Below, piece by piece: positions 8,098-16,553 of a stretch of 64,000 bases of DNA. The notes under the pieces were generated by a model, which saw only the letters and a program-made list of their open reading frames with translations, did not search any database and was not told where the DNA came from. The DNA lies in NCBI RefSeq assembly GCF_022760995.1, contig NZ_JAKWJO010000002.1, positions 248,001 to 312,000 of the forward strand, in the 5' to 3' direction. A program made the translations under genes and the position numbers. Numbering within the stretch: the first letter of the stretch is position 1; each line of letters starts with the position of its first letter. Source of the DNA: Dyella sedimenti. GTDB taxonomy: Bacteria > Pseudomonadota > Gammaproteobacteria > Xanthomonadales > Rhodanobacteraceae.

Positions 8098-9571
8098 ACT
8101 CGCCCAGCGCGCGCGATACCGACGATGGCGATGCATCGCCGAGCGCGGCGTACGCCCGCTGCTGCGCGGCCACGTAGGCGGCCTCGCCGGACCATGGCGC
8201 GAACACTTCCTTGATCGCGAGAAAGGCCGCGACATCGGCCGCGGGGTCGCCGGTGCAGGCCAGTCCCACCGCCGTCAATCGTTCGTTGAGCGGGTCGACC
8301 AGCGCCACGCCGCGTTGGGCCTGCCGCCGCACGAAGTGCATCCAGGCGGCGATGGGCAGGCATAGCGCGTCGATGGAACGTCCTTGCGCCAACGACTCGC
8401 CGAGGGTGCCCAGCAATCGCACGGGCAACTTCTGCGAGCCATCCCAGGCGATCTGCGAAAGGCGATGGCGGATCGATGGGTTGCGGAAGCGTTCGAGGAT
8501 GGCGCCGATGTAGCGATCCGCCTCCAGGCCCTCCGGCAGGGCGATGGCCGGGGCGATGTGCCCGCGCATCAGCCGCTCGACGAAACCCGCCAGCGCCGGC
8601 GCGCCCATCGCATCGGCCACGCTGTCCAGCTCCATCAGCGAGCCCAGGTAGGCCAGCGAGGAATGCGCGCCGTTGAGCAGGCGCAGCTTGGCGCGGTCGT
8701 AGCCGGCGATGTCGTGGCTCAGGGTGGCGCCCAGGCGCTCGAACGGCGGACGCTCGTTGCAGAAGCGGTCCTCGATCACCCACTGGGCGTAGGTCTCGCG
8801 CTGGATCGGCCAGGCATCCACGCAGCCCAGCGCGGCATCGGCGCGTCCGCGCAGGGCGTCGTCGGTGGCGGGCGTGATGCTGTCCACCATCGAGCAGGGA
8901 AAGGCCACCTCGGCCTCGATCCATGCGGCCAGCGCGGTGTCGATGCGTTGCGCGTACTGCAGCACCGCGCGGCGCAGGCGATGGCCGTTGCCGGCAAGGT
9001 TGTCGCAACTCAATACGGTGTATGGCGCGATGCCGCGCTGCCGGCGTTCGCGCAGGCCGGCGGCCAGGTAGCCGATGGCGCTGCGCGGCGTGGCCGGCGC
9101 GGCCAGGTCGTGCACGATATCCGGATGGGTGAAGTCCAGGTCCTCGCCGGCCAGGCAATAGCCTTTCTCGGTGATGGTCAGCGTCACCAGCCGCACGGCG
9201 GGATCGGCCAGCCGCGCCAGCACGGCCGTGCCCTCGTCGCGCGCGCACAGCAGCTCGCGCAGCGCGCCGATCACGCGCCACGCGGTCTGCGGGCCAAGCA
9301 GGGCCAGCGCATACAGGCCGTCCTGCGGGCGCAGCGCGTCGCGCACCTCGCCGTTGTGCAGGGAGACGCCGCAGATCGCCCAGTCCGGGTGATCCGCCAG
9401 CAGGTCGTCCACGTACACCGCCTGGTGCGCGCGATGGAACGCACCGGCACCGAGATGCACGATGCCGATGCGGGTTCGCTCCAGCGCATAGGCGGGTCGC
9501 GCCACCGTGGGCGGCAGATCGGCAAGCGCCTGCGCGGACAGGCGCGGAAGGATGCGTGATGCGGCGGCCAT
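8084..9571 (-). CDS. uxuB: Fructuronate reductase (D-mannonate oxidoreductase)
   Basis: A 495-residue NAD-dependent long-chain polyol dehydrogenase that reduces D-fructuronate to D-mannonate. The Rossmann motif GIVHLGAGAFHRAHQAVY lies near residues 36-53. Family signature blocks are TLTITEKGYC, VLSCDNLAGNG and the C-terminal NGAHSSLAYLG. Length agrees with the mannitol dehydrogenase / UxuB family (480-500). It is the last gene of the six-gene operon that starts with GH67. Its ATG at 9571 shares a base with the kdgK stop (TGATG), a translational-coupling arrangement. Tagaturonate reductase (UxaB) is a related alternative, but the neighbouring glucuronidase and mannonate dehydratase favour UxuB. 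Confidence 0.9.
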   Translation of the reverse strand: MAAASRILPRLSAQALADLPPTVARPAYALERTRIGIVHLGAGAFHRAHQAVYVDDLLADHPDWAICGVSLHNGEVRDALRPQDGLYALALLGPQTAWRVIGALRELLCARDEGTAVLARLADPAVRLVTLTITEKGYCLAGEDLDFTHPDIVHDLAAPATPRSAIGYLAAGLRERRQRGIAPYTVLSCDNLAGNGHRLRRAVLQYAQRIDTALAAWIEAEVAFPCSMVDSITPATDDALRGRADAALGCVDAWPIQRETYAQWVIEDRFCNERPPFERLGATLSHDIAGYDRAKLRLLNGAHSSLAYLGSLMELDSVADAMGAPALAGFVERLMRGHIAPAIALPEGLEADRYIGAILERFRNPSIRHRLSQIAWDGSQKLPVRLLGTLGESLAQGRSIDALCLPIAAWMHFVRRQAQRGVALVDPLNERLTAVGLACTGDPAADVAAFLAIKEVFAPWSGEAAYVAAQQRAYAALGDASPSSVSRALGESLSG

Positions 9572-10611
9572 CAGCGCTTCACCTCGAAACCCTCCTGCGC
9601 CAGGAAGGCGAGCATGTCCGCCTCGCGCAGCAGGTTGGCATCGCCGGGCACGGAATGCTTGAGGCAGGCGGCGGCGATGGCGAAGTCCAGCGCGGCCTCC
9701 TCGCTCATGCCACGCAAGAGACCGTGCAGCAGGCCGGCGGCGAAGGCATCGCCGCCGCCGATGCGATCGACGATGCCGGTCAAGGCATGGGGCACCGTGG
9801 CCAGCAGGCGCTCGCGCGTGGCGAGCATGCCGCGCAACGCCTGGTCGTCCACCGTGCGATGGCTTCGTTCGGTGGCTGCCAGGTAGCGCAGGCGGGGCCA
9901 GACCGAAAAAGCCGCGGAGGCGGCCGCGTGAAAACGCCCGGCCGCCTCCGCTTGGGGAAACTCCATGCCCAGCGCGAGGGCGATGTCGCGATCATTGCCG
10001 AACACCAGGTCGGCACCCGCCATGATCTCCCGCAGCAAGGCGGGTGCCTGCGAGGCGCGCGCGCCCCACAGCCGAGCGCGGTAGTTGCCGTCGAACGACA
10101 CCCGCACACCCGCCGCGTGGGCCGCATGAACCGCCGCCAGGGCGGCCTGGGCCGTGGTCTCGTTGAGCGCCAGGTTGATGCCGGACAGGTGCAGCCATTG
10201 CGCGCCCGCCAGCAGGCGCGGCCAGTCGTAGGCGCTTGCCGGCGTGCCGGCAAACACCGAGCCGGCGCGGTCGTAGATCACCTCGGAGGGCCGCTGCATC
10301 GCGCCGGGAGTGAGGAAATAAAGGCCCATGCGCCCCTCGGCATGGCGCAGCCCCGCGGTATCCACGCCGTGCCTGCGCAGCTCGCCCGCGCAGGCATGGC
10401 CCAGCGCGTGGTCGGGCAAGGCGCTGACCATCAGGCTGTGGTGCCCCAGGATGGCCAGCGACACGGCCACGTTCGCCTCGGCCCCGCCGAAGCGCGCGTC
10501 CAGGCGTGGCGATTGCAGCAGCAGTTCGTGGCCCGGCGGCGACAACCGCAGCATCAGCTCGCCGAAGAGGACGATCCGTCCCTGGCCGGCGCTCGATGGT
10601 GGATGGCTCAT
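9571..10611 (-). CDS. kdgK: 2-dehydro-3-deoxygluconate (KDG) kinase
   Basis: A 346-residue PfkB-family sugar kinase that phosphorylates KDG to KDPG, the last uronate step before aldol cleavage. The N-terminal segment RIVLFGELMLRLSPPG and RFGGAEANVAVSLA (about residues 43-56) are typical KdgK. The C-terminal PfkB signature DRIGGGDAFAAGLLHG holds the anion hole and catalytic Asp. The ATG at 10611 (MSHPPSS) was chosen over a longer read-through frame because it gives the normal family length and follows the GH3 stop by 13 nt. KDPG aldolase (eda) is not in the window, so the product must be handled by a gene elsewhere. Confidence 0.92.
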   Translation of the reverse strand: MSHPPSSAGQGRIVLFGELMLRLSPPGHELLLQSPRLDARFGGAEANVAVSLAILGHHSLMVSALPDHALGHACAGELRRHGVDTAGLRHAEGRMGLYFLTPGAMQRPSEVIYDRAGSVFAGTPASAYDWPRLLAGAQWLHLSGINLALNETTAQAALAAVHAAHAAGVRVSFDGNYRARLWGARASQAPALLREIMAGADLVFGNDRDIALALGMEFPQAEAAGRFHAAASAAFSVWPRLRYLAATERSHRTVDDQALRGMLATRERLLATVPHALTGIVDRIGGGDAFAAGLLHGLLRGMSEEAALDFAIAAACLKHSVPGDANLLREADMLAFLAQEGFEVKR

Positions 10612-10624
10612 GCGTCGTACTCCA

Positions 10625-13279
10625 TCACGGCTGCACCGTGAATGTCGCGGTCGCGCGGATGTTCGCGCTGGAAGCGCCGACCTGCGCCTCGTAACGGCCC
10701 GGATCGACCGCATAGGCATGCCGCTGCTCGTCGTAGTAGCGCAGGTCGCGCTCGGGCGAAATCTCGAAGCTGACGCGGCGCTCCTCGCCGGGCTGCAGGT
10801 GGATGCGCTGGAAGCCCCGCAGTTCCTTGATCGCCCGTGGCCTCGACGGATGCAGCGGCCGCAGGTAGAGCTGCACCACCTCGTCGCCGGCGCGCTGGCC
10901 GGTGTTCTTCACCGTCACGCTGACCGTCAGGGGATCCTTGCCGCCCACGCTGGCGCGGTCGAGCGCGAGATCCGCATAGCCGAAGCGGGTGTACGACAGG
11001 CCATAGCCGAAGGGATAGAGCGGCTTGCCGCCGAAGTAGCGGTAGGTGCGCCCCTGCATGCGGTAGTCGTCGAAGGCGGGCAGCTTTTCGCCGGCCTTGT
11101 AGAAGGTCACCGGCAGGCGTCCGCCGGGATTGGCGTCGCCGAACAGCACGTCGGCCACCGCGTTGCCACCGCGCTGGCCGGGATACCACGCCAGCACGAT
11201 GCCAGGGATATGCCGCTGTGCCCAGTCGATCGCCAGCGCCGAACCGGAGGTGAGCACCAGCACCACCGGCTTGCCGGTGGCATGCAGCGCCTCCAGCAGC
11301 TTTTCCTGGCTGGCCGGCAGGCGCAGGTCGGTGCGGTCGCCACCGGCGAAGCCGGGATAGTTCACCGTCATTTCCTCGCCTTCCACGTCGCTGGTCAGGC
11401 CGCCGACGAAAACCACCGCGTCGGCATGCCGGGCCGCGTCGAGCGCTTCCTCGAACGGCGGCTTGGCACCCGGTAAACGCCAGGCCAGCCGCACGTCGGC
11501 ATTGTGCTCGCCCTTGGCGTATTCCAGGCGCAGGTCGTAGGCCTTGCCCGCCTCGAGCTGGATGAAGGCACTCGATGCATGCGGCACGCCCGCCTGCCAC
11601 GCATCCAGCAGCAGCTGGCCGTCCACGTACAGCCGGTAGCCGTCGCTGGCAACGGCGCCCAGCTCGTAGCGGCCGGACACCGGCGGCAGCAGCTGGCCGG
11701 TCCAGCGCACACTGAAATCGTTGCCGTGCAGCGCGCGCTCGGCGGGCAGTTCGCCCTGGGCGACCAGGTCGTCGGTGGGCGTGGCGTGGTCCCATTGGAA
11801 GCCGATCTTCGCATCGACGCGGGTCAGCACCGGCGTCGCATGGAAGTCCGTGCCCTGGAAATACTCGCCCTTGAGGCCATGCTCGGCGGCATCGGCCGCA
11901 GGACGCAGATAGGCCGCGCCGATCGGCGTGCCGGTACCGCGTCCCCCGAAGCCCTCGACCAGCGGCGCGCCCTGAGCGTAGCTGACCTGCGCCTGCGGCA
12001 GGGCCTCGCGGATGCCCTGCAGGATCGTCACCGGCGCCGCGGGCGTGCCGTGGTAGTTGCCCAGCAGCGCGGTGACGTCGTCGGCCGTCGGCCCGATCAC
12101 CGCCACGCGGCGCAACGCGTGCGACAGCGGCAGGATGCCGTCGTTCTTCAGCAGCACGATGGATTCCTGCGCGGCGCGGCGCGCCAGTGCGTCATGCGCC
12201 GGCGACTGGTTCACCGCATAGGGGATCTGCGCCCAGCGCACCTTTTCCGGCGGGTCGAACATGCCCAGCCGGAAGCGCGCGAGCATCAGCCGCTTGAGCG
12301 AGGTGTCGATTTCGGCCTCGCTGACCAGGCCCTGGTGCACGGCGGCGACGAGCGCCGCATAGGTCCTGCCGCAATTGAGATCGTCGCCATGCTTCACCGC
12401 CAATGCGGCGGCCTGCGCGGCGGTGGCCACGATCTTGTGGTGCAGGTAGATGTCCTCCACCGCATCGCAGTCGGAGACGACGTAGCCGTCGAAGCCCCAG
12501 TCCCTGCGCAGGATGTCCTCCAGCAGGCGCTGACTGGCCGAGGCCGATTCGCCGTCCACCCGATTGTAGGCGCCCATCACCGCATCGACCTTGGCCTCCT
12601 GCACCAGCGCTTGGAACGCCGGCAGGTAGGTCTCGTAGAGGTCGCGCTCGCTGGGATGCACGTCGAAGCGGTGGCGCTCCGACTCGGGCCCGCTGTGCAC
12701 GGCGAAGTGCTTGGCGGTGGCGTCGAGCTTGCGATAGACGGGATCATCACCCTGCAGGCCACGCACGAAGGTCACGCCCATGCGCGAGGTGAGGAACGGG
12801 TCCTCGCCGTAGGTCTCCTGGCCGCGGCCCCAGCGCGGGTCGCGGAAGATATTGATGTTGGGCGACCAGAACGTGAGTCCTTCGTAGCGGCCATGCATGC
12901 CGCGCCGCAGGAACTCGTTGTGCTTGGCGCGCGCCTCGTCGCTGATGGCATTGGACACCTCGCCCATCAGGCCGGTGTCGAAGGTCGCGGCCAGGCCGAT
13001 CGCCTGCGGGAACACGGTGGACTGGCCAGCGCGGGCGACGCCATGCAGGGCCTCGTTCCACCAGTCGTAGGCGGGTACGCCCAGGCGCGGGATCGCCGGC
13101 GCGGTGTTCTGCATCTGCGAGACCTTTTCGTCCAGCGTCATGCGCGCGACGAGGTCCGCGGCGCGCTCCTCGAAGCTGCGGCTGGTGTCCTGGTAGGCCG
13201 CCGTCTGCGACCAGGCCGGCAACGCGCAGGCGGCGGCGAGGATGGCAAGGCCAAGGATGGGCAAGCGTGGAGTCTTCAT
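10625..13279 (-). CDS. GH3 beta-xylosidase/glucosidase with PA14 insert
   Basis: An 884-residue family 3 glycoside hydrolase, likely beta-xylosidase. A signal peptide (LPILGLAILAAACALPAWSQ, residues about 5-24) points to the periplasm. The (beta/alpha)8 domain follows, with nucleophile D270 in VVSDCDAV and substrate blocks DPRWGRGQETYGEDP and LDATAKHFAVH. A PA14 carbohydrate-binding domain (about 466-604, starting GLKGEYFQG) is inserted in the second GH3 domain, which resumes at ADAVVFVGGLTSDVEGEEM. A fibronectin-III-like domain closes the protein. This layout matches the Xanthomonas Xyl3A-type enzymes. It would trim xylo-oligosaccharides to xylose. The start codon shares a base with the upstream mannonate dehydratase stop (TGATG). 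Beta-glucosidase activity cannot be excluded from sequence. Confidence 0.92.
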   Translation of the reverse strand: MKTPRLPILGLAILAAACALPAWSQTAAYQDTSRSFEERAADLVARMTLDEKVSQMQNTAPAIPRLGVPAYDWWNEALHGVARAGQSTVFPQAIGLAATFDTGLMGEVSNAISDEARAKHNEFLRRGMHGRYEGLTFWSPNINIFRDPRWGRGQETYGEDPFLTSRMGVTFVRGLQGDDPVYRKLDATAKHFAVHSGPESERHRFDVHPSERDLYETYLPAFQALVQEAKVDAVMGAYNRVDGESASASQRLLEDILRRDWGFDGYVVSDCDAVEDIYLHHKIVATAAQAAALAVKHGDDLNCGRTYAALVAAVHQGLVSEAEIDTSLKRLMLARFRLGMFDPPEKVRWAQIPYAVNQSPAHDALARRAAQESIVLLKNDGILPLSHALRRVAVIGPTADDVTALLGNYHGTPAAPVTILQGIREALPQAQVSYAQGAPLVEGFGGRGTGTPIGAAYLRPAADAAEHGLKGEYFQGTDFHATPVLTRVDAKIGFQWDHATPTDDLVAQGELPAERALHGNDFSVRWTGQLLPPVSGRYELGAVASDGYRLYVDGQLLLDAWQAGVPHASSAFIQLEAGKAYDLRLEYAKGEHNADVRLAWRLPGAKPPFEEALDAARHADAVVFVGGLTSDVEGEEMTVNYPGFAGGDRTDLRLPASQEKLLEALHATGKPVVLVLTSGSALAIDWAQRHIPGIVLAWYPGQRGGNAVADVLFGDANPGGRLPVTFYKAGEKLPAFDDYRMQGRTYRYFGGKPLYPFGYGLSYTRFGYADLALDRASVGGKDPLTVSVTVKNTGQRAGDEVVQLYLRPLHPSRPRAIKELRGFQRIHLQPGEERRVSFEISPERDLRYYDEQRHAYAVDPGRYEAQVGASSANIRATATFTVQP

Positions 13280-14532
13280 CACCAGTCCCACATCGAGCCG
13301 TCTTCCAGCCGCGCGACGGGCAGCTGCTTGGGCGCGTAGGGATAGCGCGCGGCCAGCTTCTCGTCGATGGTGACGCCATGCCCGGGCGCCTCGCCGCAAT
13401 GCAGGCGGCCAGCGCGGAAGGCGTAGTCGTGCGGGAACACCGCGTTGGTCTCCTCCGAGTGGAACATGTATTCCTGGATGCCGAAGTTGGGCACCCAGGT
13501 ATCGAAGTGCAGCGCCGCGCCCATGCACACCGGCGACAGGTCGGTGGCGCCGTGGAAGCCGGTGCGCACCTGGTGCAGCGCGGCGAAATCCGCCAGCCGG
13601 CGCAGGTGGGTGATGCCGCCGCCATGCACGATGGTGGTGCGGATGTAGTCGATCAGCTGGTGCTCGATCAGGTGCTTGCAGTCCCAGATCGAGTTGAACA
13701 CCTCGCCCACCGCCAATGGCGTCACCGAGTGCTGGCGGATCAGCTCGAACGACTTCTGGTTCTCCGCCGGCGTGGCGTCCTCCAGCCAGAATAGCCGGTA
13801 CGGCTCCACGCTGCGCGCCAGCCGCGCCGCCTCGATCGGCGTGAGGCGATGGTGCGCGTCGTGCAGCAGCTCCACGCCATCGCCATGGTCGGCGCGCAGC
13901 CGCTCGAACAGTTTCGGCACGATGTCCAGGTAGCGCGGGGTGGACCACACCGTCTCCAGCGGCAGCTCGCTCTCGGCCGGCTCGTAGGGCTTGCCGGCGG
14001 TGGCGACGCCATAGGCCTTCTTCACGCCCGGCACGCCGCATTGCGCGCGCACGGCCAGGAAGCCCTGCTCGACGTAGCGCCCCACTTCCTCGCTGGCCTC
14101 GCTGATGTCGCGCCCGTTGGCGTGCGCATAGACCAGCGCGCCCTCGCGCGAGCGCCCGCCCAGCAACTGGTAGAGCGGCAGGCCCGCCATCTTGCCCAGG
14201 ATGTCCCACAGCGCCACGTCGACGGCGGCGATCGCGGTCATGGTGACCGGGCCGCGCCGCCAGTACGCGCCGCGATAGAGGAACTGCCAGATATCCTCGA
14301 TGCGGCCGGCGTCACGGCCGATCAGGTTAGGCACCACGTGGTCCTGCAGGTAGGCGGCCACGGCCAGCTCACGTCCATTGAGCGTGGCGTCGCCCAGGCC
14401 GGTGATGCCAGAACGCGTCTCGATCTTCAGGGTGACGAAGTTGCGGCCCGGGCAGGTGACGATGACGCGCGCGGCGACGATCTCACGGTCGCGCGAGGAA
14501 CCTTGCGGGGTGGCTTCAGCGGTGGTACTCAT
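13279..14532 (-). CDS. manD: D-mannonate dehydratase, enolase superfamily (ManD type)
   Basis: A 417-residue enolase-superfamily dehydratase that converts D-mannonate to KDG. It is the ManD type, unrelated in fold to the classical UxuA of E. coli. Diagnostic stretches are [20 protein letters not shown] near the N-terminus, [18 protein letters not shown] (metal-ligand Asp and catalytic His), [29 protein letters not shown] and the C-terminal cap [18 protein letters not shown]. The chain is about 15 residues longer than the typical 402, due to an N-terminal extension. It overlaps the upstream acetylesterase gene by 4 nt and the GH3 start by one base. Context with uxaC, uxuB and kdgK strongly supports the mannonate role; some ManD homologues are low-activity gluconate dehydratases. 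Confidence 0.93.
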   Translation of the reverse strand: MSTTAEATPQGSSRDREIVAARVIVTCPGRNFVTLKIETRSGITGLGDATLNGRELAVAAYLQDHVVPNLIGRDAGRIEDIWQFLYRGAYWRRGPVTMTAIAAVDVALWDILGKMAGLPLYQLLGGRSREGALVYAHANGRDISEASEEVGRYVEQGFLAVRAQCGVPGVKKAYGVATAGKPYEPAESELPLETVWSTPRYLDIVPKLFERLRADHGDGVELLHDAHHRLTPIEAARLARSVEPYRLFWLEDATPAENQKSFELIRQHSVTPLAVGEVFNSIWDCKHLIEHQLIDYIRTTIVHGGGITHLRRLADFAALHQVRTGFHGATDLSPVCMGAALHFDTWVPNFGIQEYMFHSEETNAVFPHDYAFRAGRLHCGEAPGHGVTIDEKLAARYPYAPKQLPVARLEDGSMWDW

Positions 14533-16553
14533 GGATGGCGTTCCTGTTCGGCAGGCGTCGAAATGAGGGAAAGCTCGAACGGCCCCACGGGGAGGCCCGA
14601 GCCGTCGTAAAGAGTGCAGACCGGGCTGTCGGCCCAGCCATAGCGCACGCGCGCGATGGCCGATGGCGCCATCGGCGCGCGCAGCACGACCTGGCGGCCA
14701 CGGATATCCGCGCTGGCGTAATGGCACGAGTCCGGCTGCGCGCCGCACAGCTCGAAGCCGATCGGATGGTTCGCGCCATAGGCGACCAGCTCACCGGTGA
14801 CCTCGCCGAAGTCCAGCACCACCGCATCGCCATCGCGCCGGGCCGAGACAGGTACGGGGCCGGAGGGTGGCAGTGATTCGCCATAAGCCACGCGACGCGC
14901 GGCGCGAGCCAGCCGTCGTCCCAGCTCCTGCTTGTTGGCCGGATGGATGTCGCCGCGCTCGCCGATGTCGATGGTTACCGCCAGGGCCGAATGCGCATCC
15001 TCCGCGGCGACCTCGCGTTGCGCCTCGCGCAACGCGGCCGAGCCGCTTTCCATGGGATGGACCGGCGGCGCGCCATAGTTGGCGATCTGCACGATCAGCA
15101 TCGGCAGGGTCGCGCCGAAGCGCGCGCGCAGGTCGTCGCGCAGGCCTTCCAGCAGCACGCGGTAATGGCCCGCGTCGCCGGTGTTGGATTCGCCCTGGTA
15201 CCACACCGCGCCGCGCAGGCCGTAGGCGCCCAGCGGCGCGATCATGCCGTTGTGCAGCGTGGACAGGCCGCTGGTCGATTGCCACGGCAGGCTGGGCGGC
15301 GAACCGTAGGACTTGGGCACGACCCGGTATTGCCATCCTTCGCCCAGCGGCACGCTGGAGCCATCGGCCAGGCGCAGCGCGCGCTGGTCGGCCGGCCCGT
15401 ACAGGCCATCGCCGCGATAGGTGCCCAGCACGTTGACGGCGACCAGGTTGTCGCCCTCGTGCAGCACGCCGGCCGGCAGCGCATAGCTGCGCTCGCCGCC
15501 GTAGCCGGTGCCCACCCAGCGGCCGTTCACCCAGGTCTGGTCGGTTTCGTTGACCGTGCCCAGCGACAGCGTCGCGGCCTGCGCCGCCTGCCGCGCGCTC
15601 AGCCTGACCGTGATGCGGTACCACAGCATGCCGGTGAAATCAGCCAATGACGGTACGCCCCATTGCTGCCAGGGCCCCTTGCCGAGCGGCGCGGGAAGCC
15701 AGCCGTCGCGGCTGGTGCGCGCGGGGTTCCACGGCTCGTCGCCGGCCACCACGCCGGGGCGCGCGCGCCACCAGGCCTGCCACTGGCGATCCCACCGCTC
15801 GCCGGCCTGGGCGCGGTCCCTGGCGTAGAGCGCGAGCAGGTCCAGCGCCTCATCGTAGCCGCCGATCCTGCGCAGGGCCTGCGCACTCAACCATGGCTCG
15901 ATGCGCGAGCCGTTCCAGGCCGACACGATCAGGCCCATCGGCACCGAAGCCGTCCTCTGCAGTTCGCGCGCGTAGTAGTAGCAGGCGGCGGAAAAGTCGG
16001 GGACGTTCGCCGGCGTGGCCTTCAGCCAGTGGTCGCCGGCGGGAATGGCGTCCAGCGGCACGGGGCTGGCGGCGTTGTCCACGGTGAGCATGCGGATGCG
16101 GTCGTTCGCGGCATCCTGGATCTCCGCCCAGGCGTTCAGCGTGTGCTTGACCGGCAGCACCATGTTGGACTGGCCCGAGCACAGCCACACGTCGCCGACC
16201 ATCACGTCGCCGACGCTTTGCGACATGCCATCGGCGGCGGCGACCTTGAGCGTGTATGGACCGCCCGCCGAAAGCGGCGGCAGGGTCGCCTCCCAGCGGC
16301 CATCCGCGCCGGCACGGGCCTGCACGCTGTGCCCGGCGATGGCGATGGCCAGCGTTTCGCCGGGCCTGGCATGGCCCCACACCGGATTGGCGTGGTCGCG
16401 TTGCAGCACGGCATGGTCCTGGAACAGCGGATTCAGCAAGGCCGCATCCGCGCCATCGGCCCGCGCGCCGACGACGCCCAGGCAGCACAGCGCCACCAGG
16501 GCCAGTCCGGCGCGGCGCAGTCGCTGGCTTAGGGGCGTCGGGCGGACCGTCAT
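14529..16553 (-). CDS. Sialate-O-acetylesterase-family protein, probable xylan acetylesterase
   Basis: A 674-residue SGNH-type carbohydrate esterase annotated in databases as 9-O-acetylesterase. In xylan loci this family is thought to remove acetyl groups from xylo-oligosaccharides. A signal peptide ([16 protein letters not shown], residues about 17-32) precedes an N-terminal beta domain. Block I of the SGNH fold is WLCSGQSNM with probable nucleophile S129. Later blocks are [21 protein letters not shown], a galactose-binding-like insert (about 310-400), [12 protein letters not shown] and the C-terminal [15 protein letters not shown] carrying the catalytic Asp-x-x-His. It overlaps the GH67 stop by 4 nt. 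The xylan substrate is an inference from the operon. Confidence 0.87.
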   Translation of the reverse strand: MTVRPTPLSQRLRRAGLALVALCCLGVVGARADGADAALLNPLFQDHAVLQRDHANPVWGHARPGETLAIAIAGHSVQARAGADGRWEATLPPLSAGGPYTLKVAAADGMSQSVGDVMVGDVWLCSGQSNMVLPVKHTLNAWAEIQDAANDRIRMLTVDNAASPVPLDAIPAGDHWLKATPANVPDFSAACYYYARELQRTASVPMGLIVSAWNGSRIEPWLSAQALRRIGGYDEALDLLALYARDRAQAGERWDRQWQAWWRARPGVVAGDEPWNPARTSRDGWLPAPLGKGPWQQWGVPSLADFTGMLWYRITVRLSARQAAQAATLSLGTVNETDQTWVNGRWVGTGYGGERSYALPAGVLHEGDNLVAVNVLGTYRGDGLYGPADQRALRLADGSSVPLGEGWQYRVVPKSYGSPPSLPWQSTSGLSTLHNGMIAPLGAYGLRGAVWYQGESNTGDAGHYRVLLEGLRDDLRARFGATLPMLIVQIANYGAPPVHPMESGSAALREAQREVAAEDAHSALAVTIDIGERGDIHPANKQELGRRLARAARRVAYGESLPPSGPVPVSARRDGDAVVLDFGEVTGELVAYGANHPIGFELCGAQPDSCHYASADIRGRQVVLRAPMAPSAIARVRYGWADSPVCTLYDGSGLPVGPFELSLISTPAEQERHP

